A DNA stretch of 24,385 nucleotides from Bacillota bacterium (GCA_023433615.1 JAEZCJ010000063.1:1-24385); one strand, 5' to 3'. Numbered from the stretch's first letter, positions 8,386 to 16,390 are shown. A program made the numbers and translations. The notes: generated by a model not told the origin, from the sequence alone.

Positions 8386-9102
8386 ATGATACAAGTCTAT
8401 CCCGCAGCAGAACGCTACCATGCCGACCACGGCTGGCTGCAATCGCATTTTAGCTTCGCGTTCGCGGATTATTACGATCCAGACAATATGCAATTCGGCC
8501 CGATGCGGGTGCTGAATGACGATGTCATCGCAGCGGGCAAAGGCTTCGGCATGCATCCCCATCGCGAGATGGAGATCGTGACGCTGGTGCTTAGCGGGGA
8601 GCTGGAGCATCGGGACAGCGGCGGCCACCGCGCGGTCACGTCTTGGGGCGGCATTCAGCGGATGTCGGCCGGGACGGGCATCTATCATTCGGAGATGAAC
8701 CCGTCAGCGGCAGAGCCGGTAACGCTGCTGCAGATGTGGTTCCAGCCGGAAGTACGGGGGATAGCGCCTTCCTATGAGACGACGAAGTTCGATCCGGCCG
8801 CGCTGCGCAATACGCTGGTGCCGATCGTATCGCATGCCGGGGAGGCCGGGACGATCGCGAAGATTCATCAGGACATGACCATCTATCTGTCGGAGCTTGA
8901 AGCTGGAAGAGCGGTGACATTCGAGCAGCCGGAGGGCCGGTTGATTTTCCTCTTCGTATTGGAAGGCGGCGTGTCTCTCTCGGCAGGCGCGGAGCTCGGA
9001 TCCCGCGATTCGGCGCGCATCGACCATACGTCAGCCTTAACGGTATCGTCTACGGCCGGCGCACGGTTCATGCTGATCGATCTTCCGGATGTCGCGGACT
9101 AA
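8386..9102 (+). CDS. Pirin-family bicupin (YhaK/quercetinase type)
   Basis: A 238-residue pirin-family protein. The N-terminal cupin carries the metal motif HPHREMEIVT (two His), then GELEHRD and GTGIYHSEMN (third His and Glu). A second, less conserved cupin follows (residues ~150-235). Bacterial pirins such as E. coli YhaK and YhhW are linked to oxidative stress or oxygenate quercetin. The start at 8386 is chosen because GGAGGAGGAG at 8371-8380 precedes it; an in-frame ATG at 8365 lies upstream of that site and would be spurious. Sharing an operon with doxX under an HxlR regulator suggests a role in coping with quinones or aromatic electrophiles. The substrate is unknown. Confidence 0.92.
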   Translation: MIQVYPAAERYHADHGWLQSHFSFAFADYYDPDNMQFGPMRVLNDDVIAAGKGFGMHPHREMEIVTLVLSGELEHRDSGGHRAVTSWGGIQRMSAGTGIYHSEMNPSAAEPVTLLQMWFQPEVRGIAPSYETTKFDPAALRNTLVPIVSHAGEAGTIAKIHQDMTIYLSELEAGRAVTFEQPEGRLIFLFVLEGGVSLSAGAELGSRDSARIDHTSALTVSSTAGARFMLIDLPDVAD

Positions 9103-9216
9103 GCTGCGTACCATGCAAGCAGCGTTTGCGAGAGACCCCCGTGCTTGAATTCGAATAATGTGGCATACTGGACGTATGCTGCGGCAATTCGGGCAAGGAC
9201 GAGGGGAATGGAACCG

Positions 9217-9429
9217 ATGGACAACGAACAACGGCAGGACAACGATCGCGAGCCTGAGACCAAGAAAATCTCGCTTGCGGAGATGGCGAAGCGGAAGCTG
9301 GAGCTGAATAAGGCCGGGAGCGGCGTTCACGGCGGCAAGCATGCAGGCCATCAGCCGACAGGCACGAAGAAGATGAAGAGCCAGATGACGAAGAAGGTCA
9401 ATAACCAGAAGAAGCGGACAGGCGTATAA
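9217..9429 (+). CDS. Small, highly basic protein of unknown function
   Basis: A 70-residue, lysine-rich hydrophilic protein that I do not recognise. It starts acidic (MDNEQRQDNDREPETKK), then has SLAEMAKRKLELNKAG and a strongly basic tail (KKMKSQMTKKVNNQKKR). There is no signal peptide or membrane segment. The start at 9217 sits 10 bases after GAGGGG (9201-9206); in-frame ATGs at 9208 and 9145 are poorly placed for that site. The last codons and the stop lie inside a long hairpin that also serves as terminator. The charge suggests nucleic-acid binding, but that is a guess. Confidence 0.7.
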   Translation: MDNEQRQDNDREPETKKISLAEMAKRKLELNKAGSGVHGGKHAGHQPTGTKKMKSQMTKKVNNQKKRTGV

Positions 9430-9445
9430 CGCTGTCCGCTTCTTC
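9408..9445. terminator. Bidirectional terminator hairpin overlapping the end of the small basic gene
   Basis: GAAGAAGCGGACAG (9408-9421) pairs with CTGTCCGCTTCTTC (9432-9445) around a 10-base loop that contains the stop codon (9427-9429). The next gene converges from the right (its stop is at 9459), so the hairpin can serve both strands. Confidence 0.75.
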
Positions 9446-9458
9446 GTATGAGGCCGGA

Positions 9459-10052
9459 TTAAGCAAGCTTGTGTGCGGCGACTGCAAGCATCGACGCGCT
9501 GGAGGCTGCATGATGGTGCACGCCGGCATAGTTGCGGAGATCGCCGCGGTAGACCGCTTCCAGCCGCTTGGAACGCTCGAAGTCGCCAGGCTTCGTAAGG
9601 GAGGCCGGCTTGCCGGAGAGCGATTCGCCGTGCGAGGCGAATAGATGCTCCACGAATTGCGAGCAGAAGTAGGCATTCTCGCGCTGCCAGTCGATTCCCG
9701 CGAGCAGCGTGAACAGTCCGGCGAGGTTATACCCATATCTGGAGGGATCCTCGGACATCGATTGGATCTGCTTCCGCATGCGTCGGAATGCGCTTAGCTC
9801 CACCGAGCAGCGGAAGATGGCGCTTGGCGTTGCGCGGCGCCGATCGCGAATGAGGTCGCCCCATACCTTCTCGCGGACGAATCCGCCGGAGAATGCATTC
9901 ATCGGATGCTTGCGCCCGAAGCTGTATATGTCCTTCAAGCCTTCATCGAATGCCACGGAGGCGTGATTGAGCGGCTCGCCCGTGAACAAACCGATGCACT
10001 TGGAGAACGAGGTTCCTGTATTGGTCAGCACTACATAGATATCGCGTGTCAT
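9459..10052 (-). CDS. Permuted papain-like (NlpC/P60-superfamily) protein
   Basis: A 197-residue protein. It begins TRDIYVVLTNTGTSFSKCI and has GEPLNHASVAFDE with His30 early, and NAYFCSQFVEHLF with Cys130 late. The order His before Cys, with hydrophobic strands around each, is that of the circularly permuted NlpC/P60 group (YiiX/YebB-like), whose members cut or acylate peptide or lipid substrates. There is no signal peptide, so it is probably cytoplasmic. The start is placed at 10052, preceded by AGGGTGAT, rather than at an upstream in-frame ATG at 10151 whose added residues look non-coding. The catalytic role is inferred from fold-level similarity only. Confidence 0.75.
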   Translation of the reverse strand: MTRDIYVVLTNTGTSFSKCIGLFTGEPLNHASVAFDEGLKDIYSFGRKHPMNAFSGGFVREKVWGDLIRDRRRATPSAIFRCSVELSAFRRMRKQIQSMSEDPSRYGYNLAGLFTLLAGIDWQRENAYFCSQFVEHLFASHGESLSGKPASLTKPGDFERSKRLEAVYRGDLRNYAGVHHHAASSASMLAVAAHKLA

Positions 10053-10220
10053 TGTTCGATCACCCTGCCGCACATTTTTCCTCGCTGCTATGGAAGTGGA
10101 GATAGCTGCGATTGGAGGATTGATTCCAATTGTAGCGGGTAAGGGATGCATGCGTAACCGTCCGGGGACCTGATGGGCACCCGGACCTCAGGCGGGGAAG
10201 TAGCTGGCAGACAGACGGGG

Positions 10221-11144
10221 CTAACGGTTCAGGAAGCGCTGCCCGTACTCGCCGTGGGGGTGGATGCTGGCGTGCTCCGTCTGAATGGTCGCATGCCGAA
10301 TGCCGTATACCTGCTCCAGCTTCTCGTTAATGGCCAGTATCGCGGTATACGGCGCTTTGCCCGCCTGCAGAAAAACATGCGCCGTGAGCGAATAATGCTC
10401 GGTGGAAATGGACCAGAGGTGCAACTCGTGCACGTCCTCTACGCCTTCGACGGATCGGATCGTCGCACGTACTTCCTCCAGATCGAAACGGCTCGGCACG
10501 GATTCCATCAGAATCAGATAGGATTCTCGAATGATGCGTATGCCGCCTGCGCAGATAATGCATCCGATCACGATGCTGATCAGCGGATCGAACCATGATC
10601 GCCCCGTCCAATAGATCAGGATCGCGGAGAGGATGACACCGATCGAGCTGAGCAAATCTCCGATAAAATGCCATAGCGCGCTCTGCACGTTCAGATTGCG
10701 TTCTTCCTTCATGCTGCGGCTCAGCACGATCGTCAGCACGATATTGACGGCAAGCCCGATCGACGCGATGATAAGCATCAGCTGGAAGTCTATCGCCTCG
10801 GGATTGGAGAAGCGGCGGACGCCTTCGATGAAGATGCCGACCGCTATGGCGACGAGAGCCAGGCCGTTCAGGAAGGAAGCGATAATTTCGAAGCGCAGAT
10901 AGCCGAACGTGAATCGCGCATTCGACTGCCGGGAAGCAAGATAGATGGCGGTCATGCTAAGTCCAAGCGCGATGACGTCGGAGACCATGTGCGCGGAATC
11001 GGACAGCAGGGCCAGCGAATGGCTCAGCAGTCCTCCGACAAGCTCGACGACCGTGAAGAAGAGGGTCAGCAGCAGCGTGATCCATAGCGATCGCCGCGAC
11101 GCGGCCTGTTCCTTGACATGGCGGAGATGGTGATAGTCGCCCAT
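10221..11144 (-). CDS. Cation diffusion facilitator metal exporter (CzcD-like)
   Basis: A 307-residue CDF transporter. Six membrane helices occupy residues ~18-205 and a cytoplasmic metal-binding domain fills ~210-300. The two zinc-site motifs are present: H52xxxD56 in helix 2 (SDSAHMVSD) with D49 nearby, and H159xxxD163 in helix 5 (HFIGD). The C-terminal domain has the conserved VEDVHELHLWSI and HATIQTEHA. Family members exchange Zn, Cd, Co or Ni for protons and expel the metal. The start is ATG at 11144 with AGAAGG upstream. It has its own upstream region with a candidate promoter, a dyad and nested inverted repeats. Metal specificity cannot be read with certainty. Confidence 0.95.
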   Translation of the reverse strand: MGDYHHLRHVKEQAASRRSLWITLLLTLFFTVVELVGGLLSHSLALLSDSAHMVSDVIALGLSMTAIYLASRQSNARFTFGYLRFEIIASFLNGLALVAIAVGIFIEGVRRFSNPEAIDFQLMLIIASIGLAVNIVLTIVLSRSMKEERNLNVQSALWHFIGDLLSSIGVILSAILIYWTGRSWFDPLISIVIGCIICAGGIRIIRESYLILMESVPSRFDLEEVRATIRSVEGVEDVHELHLWSISTEHYSLTAHVFLQAGKAPYTAILAINEKLEQVYGIRHATIQTEHASIHPHGEYGQRFLNR

Positions 11145-11184
11145 GAGAGACCTTCTTTCCGATGTCGTTAATGGGAGGGTAATG

Positions 11185-11199
11185 AATTGTTACACAATT
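11185..11199. promoter_or_regulatory. Palindrome AATTGT-TAC-ACAATT upstream of the CDF gene
   Basis: A perfect 6+6 bp inverted repeat with a 3-base spacer, 41 bases upstream of the exporter start and downstream of its candidate promoter. This fits an operator for a metal-responsive repressor, but no specific regulator can be named. Confidence 0.45.
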
Positions 11200-11221
11200 G
11201 CAATGCTGTTGTTACGCGCCC

Positions 11222-11251
11222 ATCATACAAGGGGGCTAATATAATAAGCAA
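11222..11251 (-). promoter_or_regulatory. Candidate promoter of the CDF gene
   Basis: On the minus strand, TTGCTT (11251-11246) and TATGAT (11227-11222) are separated by 18 bp. The -35 box overlaps one arm of the nested inverted repeats at 11231-11336. Confidence 0.45.
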
Positions 11252-11336
11252 GACCCCCTTTTTATATACCCTTTGGGACCCGCCGCTCTCGGCTGGTCCC
11301 CCTTTTTTGTGTAAGGGTATCGTATTAGGGGGTCTT
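11231..11336. other. Nested inverted repeats with an embedded plus-strand terminator
   Basis: Three nested pairs: AAGACCCCC (11250-11258) with GGGGGTCTT (11328-11336); ATACCCTT (11266-11273) with AAGGGTAT (11313-11320); GGGACC plus GCCG (11275-11285) with CGGC plus GGTCCC (11290-11300). TTTTTT at 11303-11308 makes the inner hairpin an intrinsic terminator for plus-strand transcription, although no plus-strand gene is seen here. GGGGG at 11231-11235 can also pair with the CCCCC at 11254-11258, so two exclusive folds are possible. For the leftward genes it could end the PHP transcript or act in the CDF leader. Confidence 0.65.
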
Positions 11337-11351
11337 CTGCTATGACGAATA

Positions 11352-12161
11352 TTACAACGGAACGACGACAGGCAGCTTCTGACGGTAAAATACCCACTGC
11401 TTGAAGCCGATCTCCTTCAGGCGCTTCTGCACCAGTTCGAAGTCTTCACCGATACGGCCGGGGTCATGCGCATCCGAACCGAACGATATATCGACGCCGT
11501 AAAAGTGCGCGCGCTCCAGAATCGCGTCGGAAGGATACCAGCCGCCGACATCCTTGGTTCGGCCTGAAGTATTGACCTCGATCGCGATTCGGCACTCGGC
11601 GATCACCTTCAGGGTCTCGTCGATGGCGCTCTCTGCCGCAATGTCGGAGAAGGCGGGGTAGTAGCCCTTCATGGCATCGATATGGCCGAGGATCTGGAAC
11701 ATGCCGCTCTTGGCCGATTCGGCGATAAGCTCGTAATAATGAACCTTCTCTTCAATCTGGCGAGCTTGAGATAGATTCTTCCAGCGATTGCGATTGAAGA
11801 TGCTGACGCCCCGCGTCTGATGGACAGATCCGATGATATAATCGAACGGGTGCGGTTCGTAAGCGCGCCGATAGACATCGGCATGCTCCGGGTAGAAGTC
11901 CGATTCTACGCCGAGCAGCACCTCGATACGGTCCTTGTACCGTTCCTTGAGGCGCAGTACCTCATTCACGTAGTTAGCGAAGTCGCTGCGAGCCATCGCG
12001 ATTCGCGGCTGCGGCTGGTCATCCCGATGGGCAAAATACGGCGAATGGTCGGAAATGCCGATAACGTGAAGGCCGGCATCGATCGCCGAACGAATGTAAT
12101 CCTCGATCTCGCCCTCCGCGTGACCGCATCGGATGTGATGCGTGTGCAGGTCGAATTTCAT
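11352..12161 (-). CDS. PHP-domain phosphatase, histidinol-phosphatase (HisK/HisJ) type
   Basis: A 269-residue PHP-superfamily enzyme with the metal-binding motifs in order: DLHTHHIRCGHAEG (residues 4-17), GISDHSPYF, LLGVESDFYPEH, IIGSVHQTRG, ILGHIDAM, EVNTSGR and SFGSDAHDP. This is the layout of the trinuclear-metal histidinol-phosphate phosphatases that perform the last-but-one step of histidine synthesis in Bacillus. No other his genes are near, so a different phospho-substrate remains possible. AAGGAGGG lies 12 bases before the ATG, a slightly long spacing. The structured element at 11250-11336 lies just after its stop. Confidence 0.88.
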   Translation of the reverse strand: MKFDLHTHHIRCGHAEGEIEDYIRSAIDAGLHVIGISDHSPYFAHRDDQPQPRIAMARSDFANYVNEVLRLKERYKDRIEVLLGVESDFYPEHADVYRRAYEPHPFDYIIGSVHQTRGVSIFNRNRWKNLSQARQIEEKVHYYELIAESAKSGMFQILGHIDAMKGYYPAFSDIAAESAIDETLKVIAECRIAIEVNTSGRTKDVGGWYPSDAILERAHFYGVDISFGSDAHDPGRIGEDFELVQKRLKEIGFKQWVFYRQKLPVVVPL

Positions 12162-12203
12162 AACGGCATGCAGCCCTCCTTATCTGAGTCGTCCATTGTG
12201 TCC

Positions 12204-13106
12204 TTACTCGCTGCTGATGAACTGATCCTCCGGCATGCCCTTCAGATCGCTGAGAAACTGCTGCATCGCCGAATTGATATAGCGCCCCGACTTGTAGACC
12301 ACGCCTACCGGATGGCTGGTCTCCAGCTCGTTCACCTTCACCATATGCAGCGTTCCGCGCCTAAGCTCGTCGGTAATCGACAGCTTGGAGACGATCGCGA
12401 CGCCGAGATTGATCTCGACCATCCGCTTCACTTCCTCGCTGGAGGACAGCTCCATGACGATGTTCGGCTCGATCCCGTAGCTCTTGAAGAGCTGGTCCAC
12501 GAAGCGCCGGCCATGCGTATCCTGCGAGAGCATGATGAACGGCATGTTCTTTAGTTTATCCACCGTCGTATGCTTAAACCCGCTGAGCGGATGGTCCAGC
12601 GACACGATCAGCTCGAACGTGTCGTAATAGAGCACGGAGGTCAGCAGGTTCGGATTGCGTTCGGACAAGTACGTGATGCCGATATCGATCGAACCGCTCT
12701 CGACGCTGGCCATCACCTGCGATGACGGCATGGAGTTGATGGTCGTCTTAATCATCGGGAATTGATTCTGAAAATAAGATAATACCCGAGGCAGAATCTG
12801 GATGGCGAACGAAGACGTGGTGCCCAGCATGATGTGGCCTTGCGGCGTCTCGTTGAGATCGGAGAGCTTGTGCTTGAGTTCCTCGACGATGCCCAGAATC
12901 CGCTCTGCGTGCTCGAGGAACACTTGGCCCCGATCGGTAAGCGTGACGGGCTGATTGCGGTCGATCAGCTGTGTCTTGAATTCGTCTTCCAAGCTCTTGA
13001 TCTGCGCCGATACGGCCGGCTGCGTCAGGTTAAGCAGTTCGCCGGCCTTGCGGAAGCTCATCGTCTTCGATATGGTGAGCAGCGTTTCGAGCTGACTGAT
13101 GTTCAC
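12204..13106 (-). CDS. LysR-family transcriptional regulator
   Basis: A 300-residue LysR-type regulator. The winged HTH fills residues 1-60 (LETLLTISKTMSFRKAGELL, LTQPAVSAQIKSLE), followed by a linker helix. The periplasmic-binding-like effector domain spans ~90-295 (GHIMLGTTSSFAI, GSIDIGITYL, VGVVYKSGRYI). The start is GTG at 13106 with AAGGAGGGG at good spacing. It ends 42 bases before the PHP gene, so the two may be co-transcribed. The divergent neighbour is the UMF1 transporter 400 bases away with a repeat element between, so the target is not obvious. The inducer is unknown. Confidence 0.92.
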   Translation of the reverse strand: MNISQLETLLTISKTMSFRKAGELLNLTQPAVSAQIKSLEDEFKTQLIDRNQPVTLTDRGQVFLEHAERILGIVEELKHKLSDLNETPQGHIMLGTTSSFAIQILPRVLSYFQNQFPMIKTTINSMPSSQVMASVESGSIDIGITYLSERNPNLLTSVLYYDTFELIVSLDHPLSGFKHTTVDKLKNMPFIMLSQDTHGRRFVDQLFKSYGIEPNIVMELSSSEEVKRMVEINLGVAIVSKLSITDELRRGTLHMVKVNELETSHPVGVVYKSGRYINSAMQQFLSDLKGMPEDQFISSE

Positions 13107-13141
13107 GCGGTCCCCTCCTTCGTCCGATGATGTATCCCTCT

Positions 13142-13170
13142 ATTATAAATTAAACCATCCCACCCGGCAA
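13142..13170 (-). promoter_or_regulatory. Sigma-A promoter of the lysR gene
   Basis: On the minus strand, TTGCCG (13170-13165), a 17-bp spacer and a perfect TATAAT (13147-13142) lie 36 bases upstream of the GTG start. Confidence 0.75.
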
Positions 13171-13179
13171 TTTAACGAT

Positions 13180-13366
13180 GCCACTTGTGATCACGATGCG
13201 GATGCTTCGATGCTTAGTCGACGTCGAATCTTGAACGCTGGCGCAATTTCCGGTGCTCACGTAGGATTTGCCTGCAAGCGTATGCTTCCGATGTGCGTTT
13301 CCTACGGAAACGCTGGAGCTCCTCAATTGCTACCATCGTCCAACATTCTCGGTGCTGACAAGTGGC
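13180..13366 (+). repeat. Intergenic palindromic repeat, copy 1
   Basis: A 187-bp element bounded by perfect terminal inverted repeats GCCACTTGT (13180-13188) and ACAAGTGGC (13358-13366). It shares blocks with the copies at 15015 and 17756: CTTG(T/C)GATC(A/G)CGA near the left end, CGAATCTTGAACGCTGGCG, an AAGCGTATGCTTCCGATG block seen in copies 1 and 2, and GCTACCATCGT.CAAC.TTCTCGG.GCTGACAA at the right end. It fills most of the 13107-13510 gap between lysR and the UMF1 transporter. The rest of that gap holds the lysR promoter and an A/T-rich stretch with no clear signal. Confidence 0.8.
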
Positions 13367-13510
13367 ACTTTAGAAATACGTTGTACGTAACGTCAAATGA
13401 TGACACCAATTTACGCAATCTTTAGGAGGATAGGACCGGGCGCTGTCGAATTGGTTCGTAGATGATTCCGGCCGAAGGGCAGTACGGACCGGGAAAGAAG
13501 GAGGAACGGG

Positions 13511-14788
13511 ATGGATCGAATGAAGGTTCGGGCGTGGGTGCAGTACGATTGGGCCAATTCCGCATTCGCGACGACGATGCTTGCGGCCGTGCTTCCTATT
13601 TATTACGAGAGCGTAGCCGGTGCAGGGCTGCCTGGCAACACGGCGGAAAATTATTGGGGCTTCACGCAGACGGTCGCGATGCTGCTGGTTGCGATCCTGT
13701 CGCCGATTCTCGGCGCCATCGCGGATTATACCGGTGCCAAGGTCAGGTTCCTGACCGGGTTCGCAGTGGTTGGCGCTCTTGCAAGCGCATGCATGGCACT
13801 CGTTGGAGAAGGGGATTGGATGCTCGCCTCCGTGCTCATTGTCATCGGCACGCTGGGCTTCTCGGGGGGCAACACGTTCTACGATTCGCTGCTGACCGAT
13901 CTTGTTCCTATCGAGAAGCGGGATATCATCAGCGCACGCGGCTATTCGATGGGCTACCTGGGCGGCGGACTGCTGCTAGCCGTGAACCTCGTGATGATCG
14001 AAGGCTGGGAGATGGTCGGATTCCCGGACAAGACGACGGCGACGCAGGTCGTGTTCCTGACCGTCGGCATTTGGTGGCTCCTGTTCGCTCTGCCGCTCTT
14101 CCGCCGCGTGAAGGATGTGCCGCGGAATCGGCAGGCGGCGTTCGGGTCGGTCATTCGCACTAGTTTCGCCAATCTGGGGCGAACGCTGCGCAGCATTCGG
14201 CGCTACCCGCAGCTATCTAAATACATGTTGTCGTATTGGTTCTTCAACGACGGCATCAATACGATCATCCTGATGGCGACCGTATACGGGAGCGGCATCG
14301 GCATCGGCACGACGCATCTCATCACGGCGCTGCTCATTACCCAGTTCGTGGCCTTCCCGTGCACGCTGCTGTTCGGCCGGTTCGCCGCACGGTCCGGCGC
14401 GAAGCGTGCGCTATACGCATCGCTTGCGATCTATGTGCTGATCGTCGTGCTCGGTTACTTCATGACAAGCGAAGTCCATTTCTATGCACTCGCGATTATG
14501 GTCGGTCTCGTCCAAGGCGGCAGCCAGGCAACGGCGCGATCGATTTATGCGAACCTTGTGCCGCCGTCCCGTTCGGCTGAATTTTTCGGCTTCCTCAGCC
14601 TGTCGAGCAAGTTCTCGTCCGTCGCCGGGCCGTTCGTATTCGCCGTGACGGGAACGATCACCGGCTCCAGCCGGCTCGCGATATTGTCGCTGATCGCCTT
14701 CTTCATTATCGGTATCGCGTTGCTGACGCGCGTCGATCTCGTGAAGGGCCGGGCCGAAGCGCTTGCCGAGGAAAGCGGCTCCGTGTAG
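13511..14788 (+). CDS. UMF1-type major facilitator transporter (Atg22-like)
   Basis: A 425-residue MFS protein. RAWVQYDWANSAFATTMLAA at the N-terminus, the GFTQTVAMLLVAILSPILGA segment with A-D-Y-TGAK loop, and GGSQATARSIYANLVPPSRS are typical of the UMF1 group, bacterial relatives of yeast vacuolar effluxer Atg22. About twelve hydrophobic segments are visible. Start ATG at 13511 has AAGGAGGA a few bases upstream. It is monocistronic, with a hairpin about 170 bases after the stop. Substrates of bacterial UMF1 members are mostly unproven; amino-acid or small-peptide efflux is only a family-level guess. Confidence 0.88.
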   Translation: MDRMKVRAWVQYDWANSAFATTMLAAVLPIYYESVAGAGLPGNTAENYWGFTQTVAMLLVAILSPILGAIADYTGAKVRFLTGFAVVGALASACMALVGEGDWMLASVLIVIGTLGFSGGNTFYDSLLTDLVPIEKRDIISARGYSMGYLGGGLLLAVNLVMIEGWEMVGFPDKTTATQVVFLTVGIWWLLFALPLFRRVKDVPRNRQAAFGSVIRTSFANLGRTLRSIRRYPQLSKYMLSYWFFNDGINTIILMATVYGSGIGIGTTHLITALLITQFVAFPCTLLFGRFAARSGAKRALYASLAIYVLIVVLGYFMTSEVHFYALAIMVGLVQGGSQATARSIYANLVPPSRSAEFFGFLSLSSKFSSVAGPFVFAVTGTITGSSRLAILSLIAFFIIGIALLTRVDLVKGRAEALAEESGSV

Positions 14789-14954
14789 CTGGGCGGCAGA
14801 ACGGCATAGCGGGAAATCATATACCTATTTCGGGGCTAAGACCTCTCCTGCAGAAAGGAGCGATCGTCCGAAATTTACTGGTAGGAATCGCGCAAGACGG
14901 TATTTGGCCGGGAATAGTGGACGTTTTTCACGCTATCGAATTTCCAGAATAACA

Positions 14955-14985
14955 AGGCGCGGTTCCCGCTCTGGGAGCCGCGCCT
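14955..14985 (+). terminator. Hairpin terminator downstream of the UMF1 transporter
   Basis: AGGCGCGGTTCCC (14955-14967) pairs with GGGAGCCGCGCCT (14973-14985), 13 bp with one G.U, followed by only a weak T-containing stretch. The 166 bases between the stop and this stem show nothing I recognise. Confidence 0.65.
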
Positions 14986-15014
14986 ATTAGCTTGCTAAGC
15001 GTGCAGTTTTCAAT

Positions 15015-15234
15015 GGCGGTTGTCAGCGCCAAGAAGGTTGAACGATGGCAGAAAGTGAGGAGCGGAGCTCAACGCTTTCGCAGAAATCGACTTCGGAAGC
15101 ATCTGCCGGCAGACCTATCTGAGCACCTCCAGCGTTTCGTGAGAAACGCGCATCGGAAGCATACGCTTTAGCTTCGCCAGCGTTCAAGATTCGGCGTCGA
15201 GCATGCTTCGCGTCACTTCGCGATCGCAAGCGCC
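15015..15234 (-). repeat. Intergenic palindromic repeat, copy 2
   Basis: A 220-bp copy, inverted relative to copies 1 and 3. Read on the minus strand it starts GGCGCTTGCGATCGCGAAG two bases after the corA stop, then has CCGAATCTTGAACGCTGGCG, GCGTATGCTTCCGATGCG, an extra internal block with GCGTTTC...GAAACGC, and ends CCATCGTTCAACCTTCT, GGCGCTGACAACCGCCATT. The ends match as inverted repeats at 7 of 9 positions. It is the longest copy and has more internal palindromes than copy 3. Confidence 0.82.
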
Positions 15235-15236
15235 CG

Positions 15237-16172
15237 CTACAGCCAATCCTTCTTCTTGAATATATAGAACATGCCCAGACCGAGCAGCAGCATGCCGCCG
15301 AGCAGGAAGTACGAGGCTCCCGGCAGATGTACGCCGGGCAAGTAGTCGAGGTTCATTCCGTAGAGGCCGGTGATGAACGTGAGCGGCATGAAGATCGTCG
15401 TCAGCGCCGTGAAGACGCGCATGATCTCGTTCGCCCGGCCTGCTAGGCTGGATTGGTATGCCTCGCGCAAGTTAGCCATCAGATCGCGATAGGTGTCGAA
15501 CGCCTCCGCGATCTTTACCGCATTCTCATAAATATCGAGGAAATACTTCTGCAGCTGGTCGTCGATCAGCTTCAGGTCTTTCTTGTTGAGCGTATAGATA
15601 ACTTCCTTCTGCGGGCCGAGCACCTTCTTCAGCCACAGTATTTCGCTTCGAAGCCCGATGATCTCTTCCAGATGCGTCTTCTTCGTATGCATCAGGATGT
15701 CCTCTTCCAGCTTCTCGATCCGCGTCTCGATCCGATCGCCGACGAGGAAGTAATTGTCGACGACAAGGTCGACGAGATGGTAGAGGAACCGATCGGGCCG
15801 GTCGACCGCTTCTTCGAGCAGTCTAGGCTTAAGCGAGCGAAGCTCATTGATTTTTTGCTTGGTGACGGTAATGATCGAATGGCGGCCGAGAAAAATGTTC
15901 AGCGCCCGCAAATGGATCTCCTCGTCGTCAAACCGGATGCTGTTAATTACGATAAAATAATGGCCGTCATGCACTTCGATCTTCGGACGCTGCTCCTCCT
16001 CGCTGAGGCAATCCTCGACCTCGAGATCATGCAGGCCGAACAGCGGCTGCAGCACCTCGAGATCATCGACGTCCGCGTCGATCCAGTAGAAGCCTTCGAG
16101 CGGCGGCTCGATCGCGGCTTGAACCGACTCGACCGGCGTGAACACGCCGTTGTTGACGTGCCGAATCTTCAT
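15237..16172 (-). CDS. corA: CorA-family magnesium/divalent metal channel
   Basis: A 311-residue CorA protein. The large cytoplasmic N-terminal domain (to ~255) is followed by two membrane helices. The YGMN motif of the selectivity loop is at 271-274 (ITGLYGMNLDYLP), preceded by FTALTTIFMPLTFI of the pore helix. A lysine-rich end (FKKKDWL) follows the second helix. CorA forms a pentameric channel for Mg2+ (also Co2+ and Ni2+). The ATG at 16172 has AAAGGAGTGAGG upstream. A candidate promoter at 16449-16478 would give a leader of about 270 bases containing strong secondary structure, so control in the leader is possible. Confidence 0.95.
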   Translation of the reverse strand: MKIRHVNNGVFTPVESVQAAIEPPLEGFYWIDADVDDLEVLQPLFGLHDLEVEDCLSEEEQRPKIEVHDGHYFIVINSIRFDDEEIHLRALNIFLGRHSIITVTKQKINELRSLKPRLLEEAVDRPDRFLYHLVDLVVDNYFLVGDRIETRIEKLEEDILMHTKKTHLEEIIGLRSEILWLKKVLGPQKEVIYTLNKKDLKLIDDQLQKYFLDIYENAVKIAEAFDTYRDLMANLREAYQSSLAGRANEIMRVFTALTTIFMPLTFITGLYGMNLDYLPGVHLPGASYFLLGGMLLLGLGMFYIFKKKDWL

Positions 16173-16189
16173 CTGTCCTCACTCCTTTC

Positions 16190-16390
16190 CTCCATAAGTC
16201 CGTGTTGGACTGCCGGATGCGAGGCGTGAGAATACGGCGGGCTGCCCCCCGCAGCCGCGTCTATCGACGCTGACGTTCAGAGGGGTGCAGAGCCGGCTCC
16301 GACAGCCGAACGCGATCCGGTCGTGATGCTAATGGTCGAGCAACTCCCGGGTTGGGTCCATCGCCTTCCATTCGTGCTTTGCACCCCTTT
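16190..16390 (-). other. Possible structured 5' leader of corA
   Basis: A 15-bp near-perfect stem joins 16279-16293 to 16376-16390 and encloses 82 bases with further hairpins: CGGCT-N5-AGCCG (16294-16308) and CAAC-N6-GTTG (16341-16354) under ATGG/CCAT (16332-16335/16358-16361). Closer to corA, on the minus strand, are GCGTC-GATA-GACGC and GGCTGC...GCAGCC hairpins. It lacks the conserved pieces of the M-box Mg2+ riboswitch that I remember, so the identity is open. It occupies the gap between corA and the SAM riboswitch. Confidence 0.45.

Noticed and set aside
11145..11350. NiCo (czcD) riboswitch upstream of the CDF gene
   Set aside because: The stems are long nested inverted repeats rather than the four-way junction of that class, and I could not place its conserved bases.
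13099..13425. 108-codon frame between lysR and the UMF1 gene
   Set aside because: It runs through the lysR promoter and repeat copy 1; the repeat has no shared reading frame among its copies.
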